Source of the DNA: Variovorax paradoxus
GTDB taxonomy: Bacteria; Pseudomonadota; Gammaproteobacteria; Burkholderiales; Burkholderiaceae_C
Length of the DNA: 64,000 nucleotides
Assembly: GCF_030815855.1 (NCBI RefSeq)
Contig: NZ_JAUSXG010000001.1
Coordinates: 5,270,001-5,334,000, forward strand
Reading direction: 5' to 3'
The position numbers and the translations under genes are program-made. Below the pieces are notes generated by a model. It searched no databases, had not been told where the DNA came from, and saw only the letters and a list, made by a program, of their open reading frames with translations. Position 1 is the stretch's first letter, and the number at the start of each line of letters is the position of its first letter. Positions 34,581 to 43,489 of this stretch are shown here, in pieces.

Positions 34581-35425
34581 GCGGGCACCGCCTCTGCGCT
34601 CGCCTGTCCGACATGGCGATGGCCAAGGTACGCTTCGATCACCGCCGGGTCGTTGCGCACCTGGTCGGGCAGGCCTTCGGCGATCTTGCGGCCGTCGTCG
34701 AGCACGGCCACGCGGTCGGAGAGCTGCATCACGAGGTCGAGCTTGTGCTCGATCAGCAAGATGGTCTGGCCCCGCGACTTGAGGCCTCGAATGATCTCCA
34801 GCATCTCCGCGGTCTCGCTTTCGTTCATGCCCGCGGTGGGTTCGTCGAGCAGCAGCAGGCGCGGCTTGAGCGCGAGCGCGCGTGCGATCTCGACGCGCCG
34901 GCGGTTCGCATACGAGAGGCTGTACGCAGGATGGTCGATGCGCGGTGTGAGCCGTTCGCCGAAGAGCGCGATGATTGCGTGCGCGTCCTCGCGCAGCGCC
35001 TCTTCCTCGCGCCGCACGGCGGATGGCTGCACCAGCGCAAGCGCCAGCTCGGCCAGCGCGCCGAGACCCGGCACGCCGCCGACGCGCGGTTTCACGGCGC
35101 GCAGCCGCGTGTGCGCACCGACCAGCACGTTGTCGAGCACCGAGAGATTCGCGAACACGCGGCCATGCTGGAAGGTGCGCGCCAGGCCGCGCTGCGCGAG
35201 CTGCTGCGCCGGCACGCCGGTGATGTCCTGTCCGTCGAAAAGCACCTGTCCCGCATCGGGCCGGTCGAGGCCGGTCACGAGGTTGAAGAGCGTGGTCTTC
35301 CCTGCCCCGTTCGGTCCGATGACGCTCAGCAGCTCGCCCTCGCGCACCTGCAAGTCGACCGCGTTCACCGCGGTGAGACCGCCGAAACGGCGCGTGAGGC
35401 CCTTGATCTCAAGCAGCGATGGCAT
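34577..35425 (-). CDS. livG: ABC transporter ATP-binding protein LivG
   Basis: ATPase of the second importer, 282 residues. It has LTRRFGGLTAVNAVDLQV, Walker A GPNGAGKTT near residue 37, the LSYANRRRVEIARAL signature (a variant common in LivG), Walker B LLLLDEPTAGMN and the switch histidine in IEHKLDLVM. The start MPSLLEIKGL at 35425 gives a 17-base overlap with the OsmC gene; a longer start at 35446 is possible but adds only a basic stretch. The stop overlaps the livF start. Confidence 0.92.
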   Translation of the reverse strand: MPSLLEIKGLTRRFGGLTAVNAVDLQVREGELLSVIGPNGAGKTTLFNLVTGLDRPDAGQVLFDGQDITGVPAQQLAQRGLARTFQHGRVFANLSVLDNVLVGAHTRLRAVKPRVGGVPGLGALAELALALVQPSAVRREEEALREDAHAIIALFGERLTPRIDHPAYSLSYANRRRVEIARALALKPRLLLLDEPTAGMNESETAEMLEIIRGLKSRGQTILLIEHKLDLVMQLSDRVAVLDDGRKIAEGLPDQVRNDPAVIEAYLGHRHVGQASAEAVPA

Positions 35426-35987
35426 CGCCCGCTTCCTGCGGCGCATTGGCCGCCTCCGCCTTCGAGTTGACGAGTTTTACCTCGGCGCGAATTGCCTGCG
35501 GATTGCGCAGCAGGTTCAGGATCGGGCAGTTGCGCTCCACCCCCTCGAACAGCGCATCGATCTCCTCGCGGCTCGCGGGCGAGTCGATGTGCACGGTGTA
35601 GCCGATCTCGTGCGGCCAGATGGGCGTGTGCTCGTGGCCCGGCTTGCCGCCGCGCGGATCGATGAGGCCGGTCACTTCCACCTCGAGGCTTTCGAGCGGC
35701 ACCTGGCGCTCCGCCGCCTGGATCAGGAAGATGTGCGTGACGCAGGTGCCGAGCACGCCGAGCTGCAGCTCGGGCGAACTCGGGCCGAGGTTGTAGCCCG
35801 CGAAATCGGGCGGGCTGTCGCTGATGACCTGGTGCTCGCGAATGCGCAGGCGGCGCACGCCGCTGCGGCCTTCGGCCTTCACGCTGGCCTTCAGTTGCAC
35901 GGGCTGCGCGGTGCCCGCCTCGACGGCGGCATTGCGTGCCAGCACGGCGGCGCGTTTCTCGGCGAGGTAGTCGTTGAGATGGCTCAT
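35409..35987 (-). CDS. OsmC-family protein in the ABC operon
   Basis: A 192-residue protein with an OsmC-like fold. The pattern GPSSPELQLGVLGTCVTHIFLIQA is the helix that carries the peroxidatic cysteine in OsmC/Ohr proteins; one Cys lies here (GTCV) and a second in ERNCPILNLLRN, so a thiol peroxidase pair is possible. It lies between the fused permease (20-base gap) and livG (17-base overlap), an unusual place for an OsmC gene, which suggests a role tied to the imported compound, perhaps a thiol or sulfur substrate. Confidence 0.85.
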   Translation of the reverse strand: MSHLNDYLAEKRAAVLARNAAVEAGTAQPVQLKASVKAEGRSGVRRLRIREHQVISDSPPDFAGYNLGPSSPELQLGVLGTCVTHIFLIQAAERQVPLESLEVEVTGLIDPRGGKPGHEHTPIWPHEIGYTVHIDSPASREEIDALFEGVERNCPILNLLRNPQAIRAEVKLVNSKAEAANAPQEAGDAIAA

Positions 35988-36007
35988 GGTGTCGGATGGT
36001 TCTTTCT

Positions 36008-37837
36008 TCAGACGGTGCCCAGCAGGCCTTGCGGGCGGAAGCGGATCAGCAACAGCAATGCGATGCCGTAGATCAGCATCCGGTACTCGGCGGTCACGCG
36101 GAACAGCTCGGGCAGGCTCACGAGCGCCACTGCGCCGAGCAACGCGCCGCTGATGTTCCCGAGCCCGCCGAGGATCACCATCGTGAGCGCGAGGATCGAG
36201 ATCTGCGAGCCGAAGGTCTCGTGGTTGATGTACGAATACATGTGCGCCGTGAAGGCGCCGCTCACGCCCGCCGCGAAGCCGCCGAAGCCGAAGGCGAGCG
36301 CCTTGTAGCGGTCGGGGCTCACGCCGTAGGCGCGTGCGGCCACTTCGTCTTCGCGCACCGCGCGGAAGGTGCGGCCGAGGTGCGACCGCAGCAGGCGCCA
36401 CTGCAGCAGGGCCAGCAGCACCATCGCGCCGAACGAGGCCCAGTAGATCGCCTCGTTCGACGATGCGTCGCGCCCGAGCAGCGAAAGCGGCGGAATGCCC
36501 GAGACGCCGATGGGCCCGTGCGTGAGGCTTTCCCAGTTGAGAATGGTGAGCGCCACGATCTCGCCGATGCCGAGCGTGGCAATCGACACGTAGTGGCCGC
36601 GCAGGCGGAACGCCGGGAAGATCAGCGCCGTGCCGATCAGCGACGTGAGGATGCCCGCGAGCACGATGCCCGTGCCCACCGGCAGGTCAAGGTCGAGCAC
36701 CAGCAGCGACGAGGCGTATGCGCCGATGGCCAGCAACCCCGCATGGCCGAGCGAGATCTGCCCGATGGTGCCGGCGACCAGCGTGAGGCTCAGCGCCAAC
36801 GCGCCGTAGAGCCATGCGTTGGTGAGCGTCTGCAGCAGGTACGGTGAGGGTTCGAAGAGCGGCAACGCCACTGCTGCGGCGGTGAGCGCAATGAGCAGTC
36901 GTGGTGGCACGTGCCATGGCTTGCTCGGTGCGATGAACGTACCCGTCAGCGGCTCGGGCGGCAGCGCACGCTTGCGCCCGAAGAGACCGTTCGGCTTCCA
37001 CACCAGGATGACCAGCAACAGCGCGAAGGCGAACAGGTTGCGGTACGGCGTGCCGAGGATCGCCACGCCGTAGCTCTCGATCAACCCCAGCAGCAGGCTG
37101 CCGACGATGGCGCCCGGCACGTTGCCCACGCCGCCGACGACAGTCGCCACCACGCCCTTGAGCGTGGCCTGGAAGCTCATCGCGGGGCTGATGTTGTTGT
37201 AGTACATGCCCACGAGCAGGCCCGAGAGGCCGCCCAGCGCAGCGGCAATCGCGAACACCGCCTGGTTCACTCGATCGACGTCCACGCCCATCTGCTGCGC
37301 CGCATCGCGGTCCTGCGCGGTCGCGCGCACGGCCCAGCCGAGCTTGGTGAAACGCAGGAACACGAACAGCACCGCCGCGCTCGCGACGCCGATGCCCGCG
37401 ATCAGCAGGTCGAGCGCGCCGATGGTGCCGGTCCCGATCTGCAGGCGCCAGTCGGGCAGCTGCGTGGGCAGCGAGCGCGGGTCGGGGCTGAAGACCAGCT
37501 GCACGAGGATGTCGAGCACGAAGCTGATGCCGATGGTGGCCAGCAGCGGTGCGATGCGCGCCGCGCCTTGCAGCGGCCGCAGGCCCACGCGTTCGATCAG
37601 CATGCCTAGCGCCCCCGAGCCGAGCACGACCAGCAGGATGGTGACGGGCAGCGGCGTATGCAGGTAGGTGATGCTGGCCCAGCCGATGTAGGCGCCGACG
37701 GTGTAGACCGAACCGTGCGCGAAATTGATCAGGTGCGAGACACCGAAGATCAGCGCGAGGCCGACGGCCAGCAGCGCGTAGATGTTGCCGATGATCAGGC
37801 CGTTGACGGTGTAGTCGAAGAAGGAGGTGAAGCTCAT
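36008..37837 (-). CDS. Fused LivH-LivM ABC transporter permease
   Basis: A single 609-residue protein carries both permease halves of a branched-chain-type importer. Residues 1-290 are LivH-like ([24 protein letters not shown] to [13 protein letters not shown]), residues 291-320 form a linker ([19 protein letters not shown]), and residues 320-609 are LivM-like ([50 protein letters not shown]). Separate genes are the rule, although fusions occur in some Burkholderiales. It is followed by OsmC and two ATPases and preceded by the binding protein, forming one operon. Confidence 0.93.
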   Translation of the reverse strand: MSFTSFFDYTVNGLIIGNIYALLAVGLALIFGVSHLINFAHGSVYTVGAYIGWASITYLHTPLPVTILLVVLGSGALGMLIERVGLRPLQGAARIAPLLATIGISFVLDILVQLVFSPDPRSLPTQLPDWRLQIGTGTIGALDLLIAGIGVASAAVLFVFLRFTKLGWAVRATAQDRDAAQQMGVDVDRVNQAVFAIAAALGGLSGLLVGMYYNNISPAMSFQATLKGVVATVVGGVGNVPGAIVGSLLLGLIESYGVAILGTPYRNLFAFALLLVILVWKPNGLFGRKRALPPEPLTGTFIAPSKPWHVPPRLLIALTAAAVALPLFEPSPYLLQTLTNAWLYGALALSLTLVAGTIGQISLGHAGLLAIGAYASSLLVLDLDLPVGTGIVLAGILTSLIGTALIFPAFRLRGHYVSIATLGIGEIVALTILNWESLTHGPIGVSGIPPLSLLGRDASSNEAIYWASFGAMVLLALLQWRLLRSHLGRTFRAVREDEVAARAYGVSPDRYKALAFGFGGFAAGVSGAFTAHMYSYINHETFGSQISILALTMVILGGLGNISGALLGAVALVSLPELFRVTAEYRMLIYGIALLLLIRFRPQGLLGTV

Positions 37838-37857
37838 GGGGTGGCTGCTGCCTTGCC

Positions 37858-37881
37858 CCCTCTCCCGCTTGCGGGAGAGGG
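37858..37881. repeat. Short REP-like hairpin between binding protein and permease genes
   Basis: CCCTCTCCCGC and GCGGGAGAGGG pair perfectly around a 2-base loop in the 62-base gap between the binding-protein stop and the permease start. It may cause partial termination or stabilise upstream mRNA so that more binding protein than permease is made, a common arrangement in ABC operons. Confidence 0.75.
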
Positions 37882-37899
37882 AATAAAACCGAAGACCAT

Positions 37900-39081
37900 T
37901 TATTTCGAAGAGGCCACTGCCGCCTTCTCATCGATCTGCGCCCACTTGCCGTCCTTCACCACCAGGTTCACGCTCTTCACACCAATCACGCGGCGCGTCT
38001 GCGCATCGAAGCTGGCCTTGCCGAAGATCACGCTGGGCACGTCCTTGATCTTGTAGAACGCATCGCGCACCGCCTTGCGGTCGGCCTGCGGGCCGGCCTG
38101 GCGCAGCGCCGCGGCCGCGTACACCACCGCGTCGTAGGCGTAGGCATTGAATGCGTCGGGCTCCTTGTTGTACTTGGCGCGGAAGCTCTTCACGAACTCC
38201 TGCACCTCGGCGCGCGGCTCCTCGGGGAAGAAGGCGGTGTTGGTGTGAATGCCGTTCACTGCGGCGCCGCCGAGCTCGATGAACTTCGGCGAATACACCG
38301 AGCCCACCGCCGCGATCGGCTGCTTCAGGCCCACGCTGCGCACCTGGCCCGCGATGAGCGCGCCGTCGGGGTAGTACGAGATGAGGACCAGCCCGTCGGG
38401 ATTGGCATCGCGCACCCGCACCAGCGTCGAGCGGAAGTCTTTCTCGTCGGCCTGGTAGCCCTCGGCAATGGCGAGCTGCGCGCCGCGTTCCTGCGCAGCC
38501 TTCACGAGCACCTCCTTGCTGGTGCGGCCCCAGTCGGTGTTGAGGTAGAGCACCGCAATGCGCTTGAAACCCAGCGTCTTCACCGCGAGATCGGCGAGCA
38601 GCGGCTGCGCATCGGCCTGGCTGATCGACGGGCTCCAGATGTAGTCGCCGCCCTTGGTGAAGTCGGGGTGCGAGTTGGTGAAGCCGAGTTGCACGAGCCC
38701 GGCGCGCTGGTAGATCGGCGACGCCGCCATCGAGGCCGGGCTCGAAAAATCTCCGAGTTCGATGAGCACGCGCTTGTCGTTCACCAGCTTCTGCGCAATG
38801 GCCACCGACTGGCGCGGATCGCTCTGGCTGTCTTCGAAGTTGTAGGCCAGCGGCCGGCCGTGGATGCCGCCCTGTGCATTGACGTGGTCGAGCGCGAGGT
38901 CGAAGCCCGCCTTCCACTGCGCGCCGTACTGCGCGTTCTGCCCGGTGAGCGGCCCGCTCACGCCGAACCACACCGGCTCGCCGCCGGCGGGCGCGGCCCA
39001 GGCGACGACGGGCGCGGCGAGCAAGGCGGCGGAGAATGCGGCCACATGGCGCAGGAAGCGATGGCGGTTGAGCAGCGGCAT
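37900..39081 (-). CDS. ABC transporter periplasmic binding protein (LivK type)
   Basis: A 393-residue periplasmic receptor. The signal peptide spans about residues 1-30 ([22 protein letters not shown]), followed by the type-1 binding fold ([20 protein letters not shown], then [20 protein letters not shown]). The start MPLLNRHRF at 39081 is chosen because the upstream codons lack a signal-like sequence. It heads the operon of fused permease, OsmC, LivG, LivF and VOC. The cargo is unknown; neither the receptor nor the extra enzymes point to leucine specifically. Confidence 0.9.
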   Translation of the reverse strand: MPLLNRHRFLRHVAAFSAALLAAPVVAWAAPAGGEPVWFGVSGPLTGQNAQYGAQWKAGFDLALDHVNAQGGIHGRPLAYNFEDSQSDPRQSVAIAQKLVNDKRVLIELGDFSSPASMAASPIYQRAGLVQLGFTNSHPDFTKGGDYIWSPSISQADAQPLLADLAVKTLGFKRIAVLYLNTDWGRTSKEVLVKAAQERGAQLAIAEGYQADEKDFRSTLVRVRDANPDGLVLISYYPDGALIAGQVRSVGLKQPIAAVGSVYSPKFIELGGAAVNGIHTNTAFFPEEPRAEVQEFVKSFRAKYNKEPDAFNAYAYDAVVYAAAALRQAGPQADRKAVRDAFYKIKDVPSVIFGKASFDAQTRRVIGVKSVNLVVKDGKWAQIDEKAAVASSK

Positions 39082-39232
39082 GGTGTCGGACCCTGGTGGT
39101 TGGAATGAACGTGCAGGGTGAGGATTCTTCGCCGCTGCCCCGGCCCGGAGAACGAACAAAAACGGTGAGGCTTATTCGGTTTTCGAGCAAGCCGCGACGG
39201 ATCGATCGGCTGCGTTTAAGCTCCCGCGCAGC

Positions 39233-39874
39233 ATGAAGCGACGACACCTCCTCCTCCAACTGATGGCCGGCTTGCCGGCCGTCGCCGCCCTGGCTGGCTG
39301 CGGCAAGCGCAAGTCCTCCGCCGCCGCGCTGAAGCTGGATGCTCGCGTGCTGGCGCTCGGCGACAGCCTGACCTTCGGCTACGGCGCGCCGCCCGACGCG
39401 GCCTGGCCTGTGAAGCTCGGCGAACTCACCGGCTGGCAGATCGACAACGCAGGCCTCAACGGCGACACCTCGGCCGGGGCACTGGAGCGCCTGCCACCGC
39501 TGCTGGCAGCGGGCAACTACGACGCGATCCTGATCGGCATCGGCGGCAACGACATGCTGCGCGGCATGCCGCCTGCTGCCACGCGCGACAACCTCGCAGC
39601 CCTCGTCAGCCAGGCGCGCGCGCATACGCCTCACGTCGCACTGCTGGCCACCCCCGCGCCCGACGCGATGCGCGCGGCCGTCGGCTCGCTCAGCGATGCG
39701 CCGTTCTATGACGAGGTTGCGAAGTCGGGGCAGGCACTGCTCGTCGCCAATGTGTATTCGAACGTGTTGTCGGACGCCTCGCTGCGCTCCGACCGCATCC
39801 ATGCCAATGCACAGGGCTACGCGAAGATCGCGCAGCAACTCGCGGAGCAGCTCAAGGCCGCGGGCTGGCGCTGA
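39233..39874 (+). CDS. GDSL-family lipoprotein esterase (TesA-like)
   Basis: A 213-residue secreted SGNH hydrolase. The N-terminus MKRRHLLLQLMAGLPAVAALAGC is a lipoprotein signal with a lipobox (LAGC) and Cys23. The catalytic serine is in LALGDSLTFGYG, the Gly/Asn oxyanion residues are in the Gly of LNGDTSAGAL and the Asn of IGGNDMLRG, and the Asp-His pair is in SDRIHANAQGYAKIA. It should act as an esterase or lysophospholipase anchored in the envelope. It is convergent with the CYTH gene 6 bases away. Confidence 0.9.
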   Translation: MKRRHLLLQLMAGLPAVAALAGCGKRKSSAAALKLDARVLALGDSLTFGYGAPPDAAWPVKLGELTGWQIDNAGLNGDTSAGALERLPPLLAAGNYDAILIGIGGNDMLRGMPPAATRDNLAALVSQARAHTPHVALLATPAPDAMRAAVGSLSDAPFYDEVAKSGQALLVANVYSNVLSDASLRSDRIHANAQGYAKIAQQLAEQLKAAGWR

Positions 39875-39880
39875 GGGCGC

Positions 39881-40402
39881 TCAGGCGGCGCGCAGCAGAT
39901 CGACGTAGGCGCCCTGCACCAGCTGGTCGGTGCCGATGCCGAGGCGCCCCATCAGCGCATGGGCTTCGGCGATGCCGGCTTCGGCAGACTCGTCCTCTTC
40001 GAGCACCACTTCGAGTTCGAGGAATTCGCCGAGCCCTTCAACACGGTCAAGGTGCACGCGCGTGCGGCCCACGATGAAGAGCCGACGCTGCTTGCGCACA
40101 CGGCCGGTTTGGCCCCAGGCCAGCGTGAGCGATTCGCGCAGCGTGTCGGGCGCGGTGGTGGGCGAGATCAGATAGAACGACTCCTTCGGGCCGCTGCTGT
40201 TCGCGCGGCGATAGAAGATCAGTTCGGCGCGGTCGGGCGCGAAGGTGCGTAGCTTGAGGCGGTCTGCACTGTTCTCGCAGCGGAAGAAGGTGTCGTCCTG
40301 CGCGATTTCGATGGGGCCCGAGTCGGCGAGCTTCGCGGCGATGAGTGCCACGCGTTCCACGCTGTCGATACGGGCCTTGATCTCTATGTTTCTTGCCATC
40401 AT
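39881..40402 (-). CDS. CYTH-domain protein (class IV adenylate cyclase/ThTPase type)
   Basis: A 173-residue CYTH tunnel-fold protein. The N-terminal signature ARNIEIKARI carries the EIK part of the ExExK motif, with Asn in the first position, as in many CyaB-like proteins. Arg/Glu-rich strands follow (DRLKLRTF, RAELIFYRR) and LGEFLELEVVLEEDESAEAG. Members bind polyphosphates and hydrolyse thiamine triphosphate, make cAMP or act on tripolyphosphate, so no single activity can be given. Two adjacent ATGs (40402, 40399) make the exact start uncertain. It ends an operon behind a secreted protein. Confidence 0.82.
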   Translation of the reverse strand: MMARNIEIKARIDSVERVALIAAKLADSGPIEIAQDDTFFRCENSADRLKLRTFAPDRAELIFYRRANSSGPKESFYLISPTTAPDTLRESLTLAWGQTGRVRKQRRLFIVGRTRVHLDRVEGLGEFLELEVVLEEDESAEAGIAEAHALMGRLGIGTDQLVQGAYVDLLRAA

Positions 40403-40433
40403 CAAGACAAAGCCGCTACAGAAGGCGCCTCAA

Positions 40434-40793
40434 TCAGGGTGCGTTGCCTTGCGGTCCTACGGGCGGCGGCGCAGCGCGCCCACCGGAACCCGGTGCAAGC
40501 TTGCGTCCGAAAGACTCGCCCACCCTGCGCACCGGCCGGCTGGCTTTTTCCGACACGTTGTTGACACCGCGCCGGGTCGCGTCTTCGGCGTGGTCGATGC
40601 CGCGGCCGGCGGCATTGGTGCCGCGCTGCACGCTGTTCACGACCTTGCTGTTGCGCGGTGGCGGCTTGAGCGTATGGGCACGCTCTGCCTTGGGAGGGTT
40701 GTCGGCACTTTGCGCATGCACGGCAGGCGCGGGCAACAGCAGGGCCGTTGCTGCTGCAACGGCAAGGGCGTAGTAGGCAGGTTTCTTCTTCAT
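40434..40793 (-). CDS. Small exported protein of unknown function
   Basis: A 119-residue protein with a clean signal peptide (MKKKPAYYALAVAAATALLL, cleavage near AVHAQ at residue 28). The mature part is basic and low in hydrophobic residues (RNSKVVNSVQRGTNAAGRGI, KASRPVRRVGESFGRK) and ends in a Pro/Gly-rich tail. I do not recognise a family. Its start overlaps the cobalamin adenosyltransferase stop (ATGA), so translation is coupled, although a functional link between the two is not obvious. Confidence 0.78.
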   Translation of the reverse strand: MKKKPAYYALAVAAATALLLPAPAVHAQSADNPPKAERAHTLKPPPRNSKVVNSVQRGTNAAGRGIDHAEDATRRGVNNVSEKASRPVRRVGESFGRKLAPGSGGRAAPPPVGPQGNAP

Positions 40794-41383
40794 GAGGGGC
40801 TTCCTTCGTCTTTGGCATCGGCGGCCGCGGCGCGCGCCATGCGCTCGCTCTTCCAGTACACGTCGTCGCCGCCGTTCATCCGGTTGAGCACGCGCGCGAG
40901 CACGAAGAGCAGGTCGCTGAGCCGGTTGAGGTACTGGCGCAGCGCGTCGTTGAGTTCGGCCGTGGCACCGAGCGCCACCACGGCACGCTCGGCCCGGCGC
41001 GCCACCGTGCGGCACACGTGCGCCAGCGAGGCCGCACGGGTGCCCGCGGGCAGGATGAATTCGGCGAGGCGCGGCAAGGCCGCGTTGTGCTCGGCCAATG
41101 CGTTGTCCAGCTGCAGCAGCGCATCGGCCTTCAGCAGCGTGTAGCCCGGCATCGAAAGCTCGCCGCCGAGATTGAAAAGCTGGTGCTGCACGTCGACCAG
41201 CAGCTCGCGCACGGGCTCGGGCATGGGCTCGCAGAGCAGCAGCCCGATCTGCGAGTTGAGCTCGTCCACGTCGCCCATAGCGTGCACGCGCAAGTGGTCC
41301 TTGGGCACGCGGGTGTTGTCGCCGAGGCCGGTGGTGCCGTCGTCGCCGGTGCGGGTGGCGATCTGCGAGAGTCGGTTGCCCAT
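40790..41383 (-). CDS. Cob(I)alamin adenosyltransferase, PduO type
   Basis: Transfers adenosine from ATP to cob(I)alamin to make coenzyme B12. The 197-residue protein has the ATP-binding N-terminus IATRTGDDGTTGLGD near residues 7-21, then MGDVDELNSQIG, the helical bundle segments CRTVARRAERAVV and LNRLSDLLFVLARVLN. This is the usual form of the PduO/MMAB family. It lies in an operon with a DinB-fold protein upstream and the exported and CYTH proteins downstream. Confidence 0.93.
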   Translation of the reverse strand: MGNRLSQIATRTGDDGTTGLGDNTRVPKDHLRVHAMGDVDELNSQIGLLLCEPMPEPVRELLVDVQHQLFNLGGELSMPGYTLLKADALLQLDNALAEHNAALPRLAEFILPAGTRAASLAHVCRTVARRAERAVVALGATAELNDALRQYLNRLSDLLFVLARVLNRMNGGDDVYWKSERMARAAAADAKDEGSPS

Positions 41384-41406
41384 GGGCGCTCCTGTTCGTG
41401 TGTTTT

Positions 41407-41907
41407 CTATGGGCCGACCCTGGACGCGTCGATCTTGCCGAGTAGCCACTGCAGGCCTGCAAGATGCTGCTGGTCGTGGCTGCAAAGGTAATGAATGAGG
41501 CTGCGCATGGTGAGCGGTCCGTAGCCCTCGAACACGGCCGTGCGTGCGAGTTGCTCCTCGCTCAGCTGCGAAACGATTTCCATGGTGCGCGCGCGTGCGA
41601 TGCGGAACCCGGCCAGCACCTGCGCTGCGTCGGCCTTGCCGTAGCCGCGTTCGATGGCCAGCGGTTCGCTGTCGATCGATGCCAGCGTGGGGTTGTCTTC
41701 CTGCAGCGTGCGGCGAAAGCGCTCGTGATAGCCCTCGATCTCGATGTCCCGCACATGGCACAGCTGCTCGATGGCCGTGAAGGCCTCGCTGGGCACGCCC
41801 TCCCATGACCGCGGGGCCCAGTGGCGGTACGCCTGCGGAATGATCGCGTAGTGGGCTTCGAGCAGCGAAGGAAATGCCGCAAGGGCAGCGAGCGTCGGAG
41901 GGTTCAT
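41407..41907 (-). CDS. DinB-family metal-binding protein
   Basis: A 166-residue four-helix bundle of the DinB/YfiT type. Possible metal ligands are the histidines in EAHYAII or LCHVRDIEIEGYHERF and in SHDQQHLAGLQWLLG near the C-terminus, the usual three-His pattern. DinB proteins often are metal-dependent thiol (bacillithiol/mycothiol/glutathione) transferases, but many have no known activity. It is first in the operon with the adenosyltransferase (23-base gap). Confidence 0.85.
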   Translation of the reverse strand: MNPPTLAALAAFPSLLEAHYAIIPQAYRHWAPRSWEGVPSEAFTAIEQLCHVRDIEIEGYHERFRRTLQEDNPTLASIDSEPLAIERGYGKADAAQVLAGFRIARARTMEIVSQLSEEQLARTAVFEGYGPLTMRSLIHYLCSHDQQHLAGLQWLLGKIDASRVGP

Positions 41908-41991
41908 GGCTTTTCCTGAAGCGCATTATGGTGCTCGCTCCGTAAAATGGCCGAACAGAGCCCCGCATCCACATCATTCCAGGAGACGCCG

Positions 41992-43416
41992 ATGAACGCC
42001 CCGACACAAACCTCGCACCTGCTGCCGGAGCTTCATCTGCGCGACGTGCCCGACAGCCTCATCGAAGGTTTGAAGGCCCGCTTCGGCGCCAACTGTTCCA
42101 CGGCCATGGCGGTGCGCACCCAGCATGGCCGCGACGAGTCGTCGTTCGACGCGCCGCCTCCCTCGGCCGTGGTGTTTGCCGAGAGCACGCAGGACGTGGC
42201 CGACGCGGTGAAACTTGCGAGCGAGCACAGCGTGCCGGTCATTCCTTTCGGCGTGGGCTCGTCGCTCGAAGGCCACCTGCTGGCGGTGCAGGGCGGCATC
42301 AGCATCGACGTGTCGCGCATGAGCAAGGTGCTGTCGGTCAACGCCGACGACCTCACCGTCACGGTGCAGCCGGGCGTCACGCGCAAGCAGCTCAACGAAG
42401 AGATCAAGAGCACGGGGCTGTTCTTTCCCATCGACCCCGGCGCGGACGCTTCCATCGGTGGCATGACGGCCACGCGCGCAAGCGGCACGAACGCGGTGCG
42501 CTACGGGACCATGCGCGAGAACGTGCTGGCGCTCGAAGTGGTCACGGCCAGCGGTGACGTCATCCGCACCGGTACACGTGCGAAGAAGTCGTCGGCGGGC
42601 TACGACCTCACGCGCCTCATGGTGGGCAGCGAAGGCACGCTGGGCGTGGTCACCGAAGTCACGCTGCGCATCTACCCGCTGCCCGAAGCCGTGTCGGCCG
42701 CCATCTGCTCGTTCCCGAGCATCGAAGCCGCGGTGCGCACCACCATCGAAACCATTCAACTCGGCGTGCCGATTGCGCGCGTGGAGCTGATCGACGTGAA
42801 CACGGTGCGCATGGTCAACGCCTACGCCAAGCTCAATCTGCGCGAAGAGCCGATGCTGCTGATGGAATTCCACGGCTCGCCGGCCGGCGTGAAGGAGCAG
42901 GCCGAGACGGTGCAGGAGCTCGCGAGCGGCCACGGGGGCAACGCCTTCGAATGGGCCAGCACGCCCGAAGAACGCACGCGCCTGTGGACCGCGCGGCACA
43001 ACAGCTACTTCGCGGCGGTGCAGTCCCGGCCCGGTTGCCGCGTGATCTCGACCGACACCTGCGTGCCGATTTCGCGCCTGGCCGACTGCCTGCTCGATTC
43101 GGTGGCCGAGGCCGATGCCAGCGGCATCCCGTACTTCCTGGTCGGCCACGTGGGCGACGGCAACTTCCACTTCGGCTACCTGCTCGACCCGAACATTCCC
43201 GAAGAGCGCCTGAAGGCCGAGAAGCTCAACCACGACCTCGTGACCCGCGCGCTGGCGCTCGAAGGCACCTGCACGGGCGAGCACGGCGTGGGGCTGCACA
43301 AGATGGACTTCCTCGTGACCGAAGCAGGCGTGGGCGCGATCGACATGATGCGCACGATCAAGCGCGCGCTCGATCCAAAGAACATCATGAATCCGGGAAA
43401 GATCTTCGCGCTCTGA
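41992..43416 (+). CDS. FAD-linked 2-hydroxy acid oxidase/dehydrogenase (GlcD / D-lactate dehydrogenase type)
   Basis: Oxidises a 2-hydroxy acid such as D-lactate or glycolate. The 474-residue flavoprotein has an FAD-binding PCMH domain (about 55-235, VPVIPFGVGSSLEGHLLA, DPGADASIGGM, YDLTRLMVGSEGTLGVVTE). The C-terminal cap has VGHVGDGNFHFGYLL and GEHGVGLHK, which bind the metal and substrate, and it ends RALDPKNIMNPGKIFAL. AGGAGACGCCG precedes the ATG at 41992. It is monocistronic and followed by a strong terminator; the GlcE/F partners of glycolate oxidase are absent, so D-lactate is the simpler guess. Confidence 0.9.
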   Translation: MNAPTQTSHLLPELHLRDVPDSLIEGLKARFGANCSTAMAVRTQHGRDESSFDAPPPSAVVFAESTQDVADAVKLASEHSVPVIPFGVGSSLEGHLLAVQGGISIDVSRMSKVLSVNADDLTVTVQPGVTRKQLNEEIKSTGLFFPIDPGADASIGGMTATRASGTNAVRYGTMRENVLALEVVTASGDVIRTGTRAKKSSAGYDLTRLMVGSEGTLGVVTEVTLRIYPLPEAVSAAICSFPSIEAAVRTTIETIQLGVPIARVELIDVNTVRMVNAYAKLNLREEPMLLMEFHGSPAGVKEQAETVQELASGHGGNAFEWASTPEERTRLWTARHNSYFAAVQSRPGCRVISTDTCVPISRLADCLLDSVAEADASGIPYFLVGHVGDGNFHFGYLLDPNIPEERLKAEKLNHDLVTRALALEGTCTGEHGVGLHKMDFLVTEAGVGAIDMMRTIKRALDPKNIMNPGKIFAL

Positions 43417-43435
43417 TCCGTTCACGGACAAGAAA

Positions 43436-43473
43436 AAGCCCGGCGGCTCGCGAGAGCGCCGGGCTTCTTTTTT
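43436..43473 (+). terminator. Rho-independent terminator after the FAD oxidase gene
   Basis: AAGCCCGGCG (43436-43445) pairs with CGCCGGGCTT (43457-43466) and is followed by CTTTTTT. It lies 20 bases after the oxidase stop. The A-run before the stem (AGAAAAAG) would give the opposite strand a terminator too, suiting the convergent CsgG-like gene. Confidence 0.88.
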
Positions 43474-43489
43474 AAGCGGCCGCCGCGTG

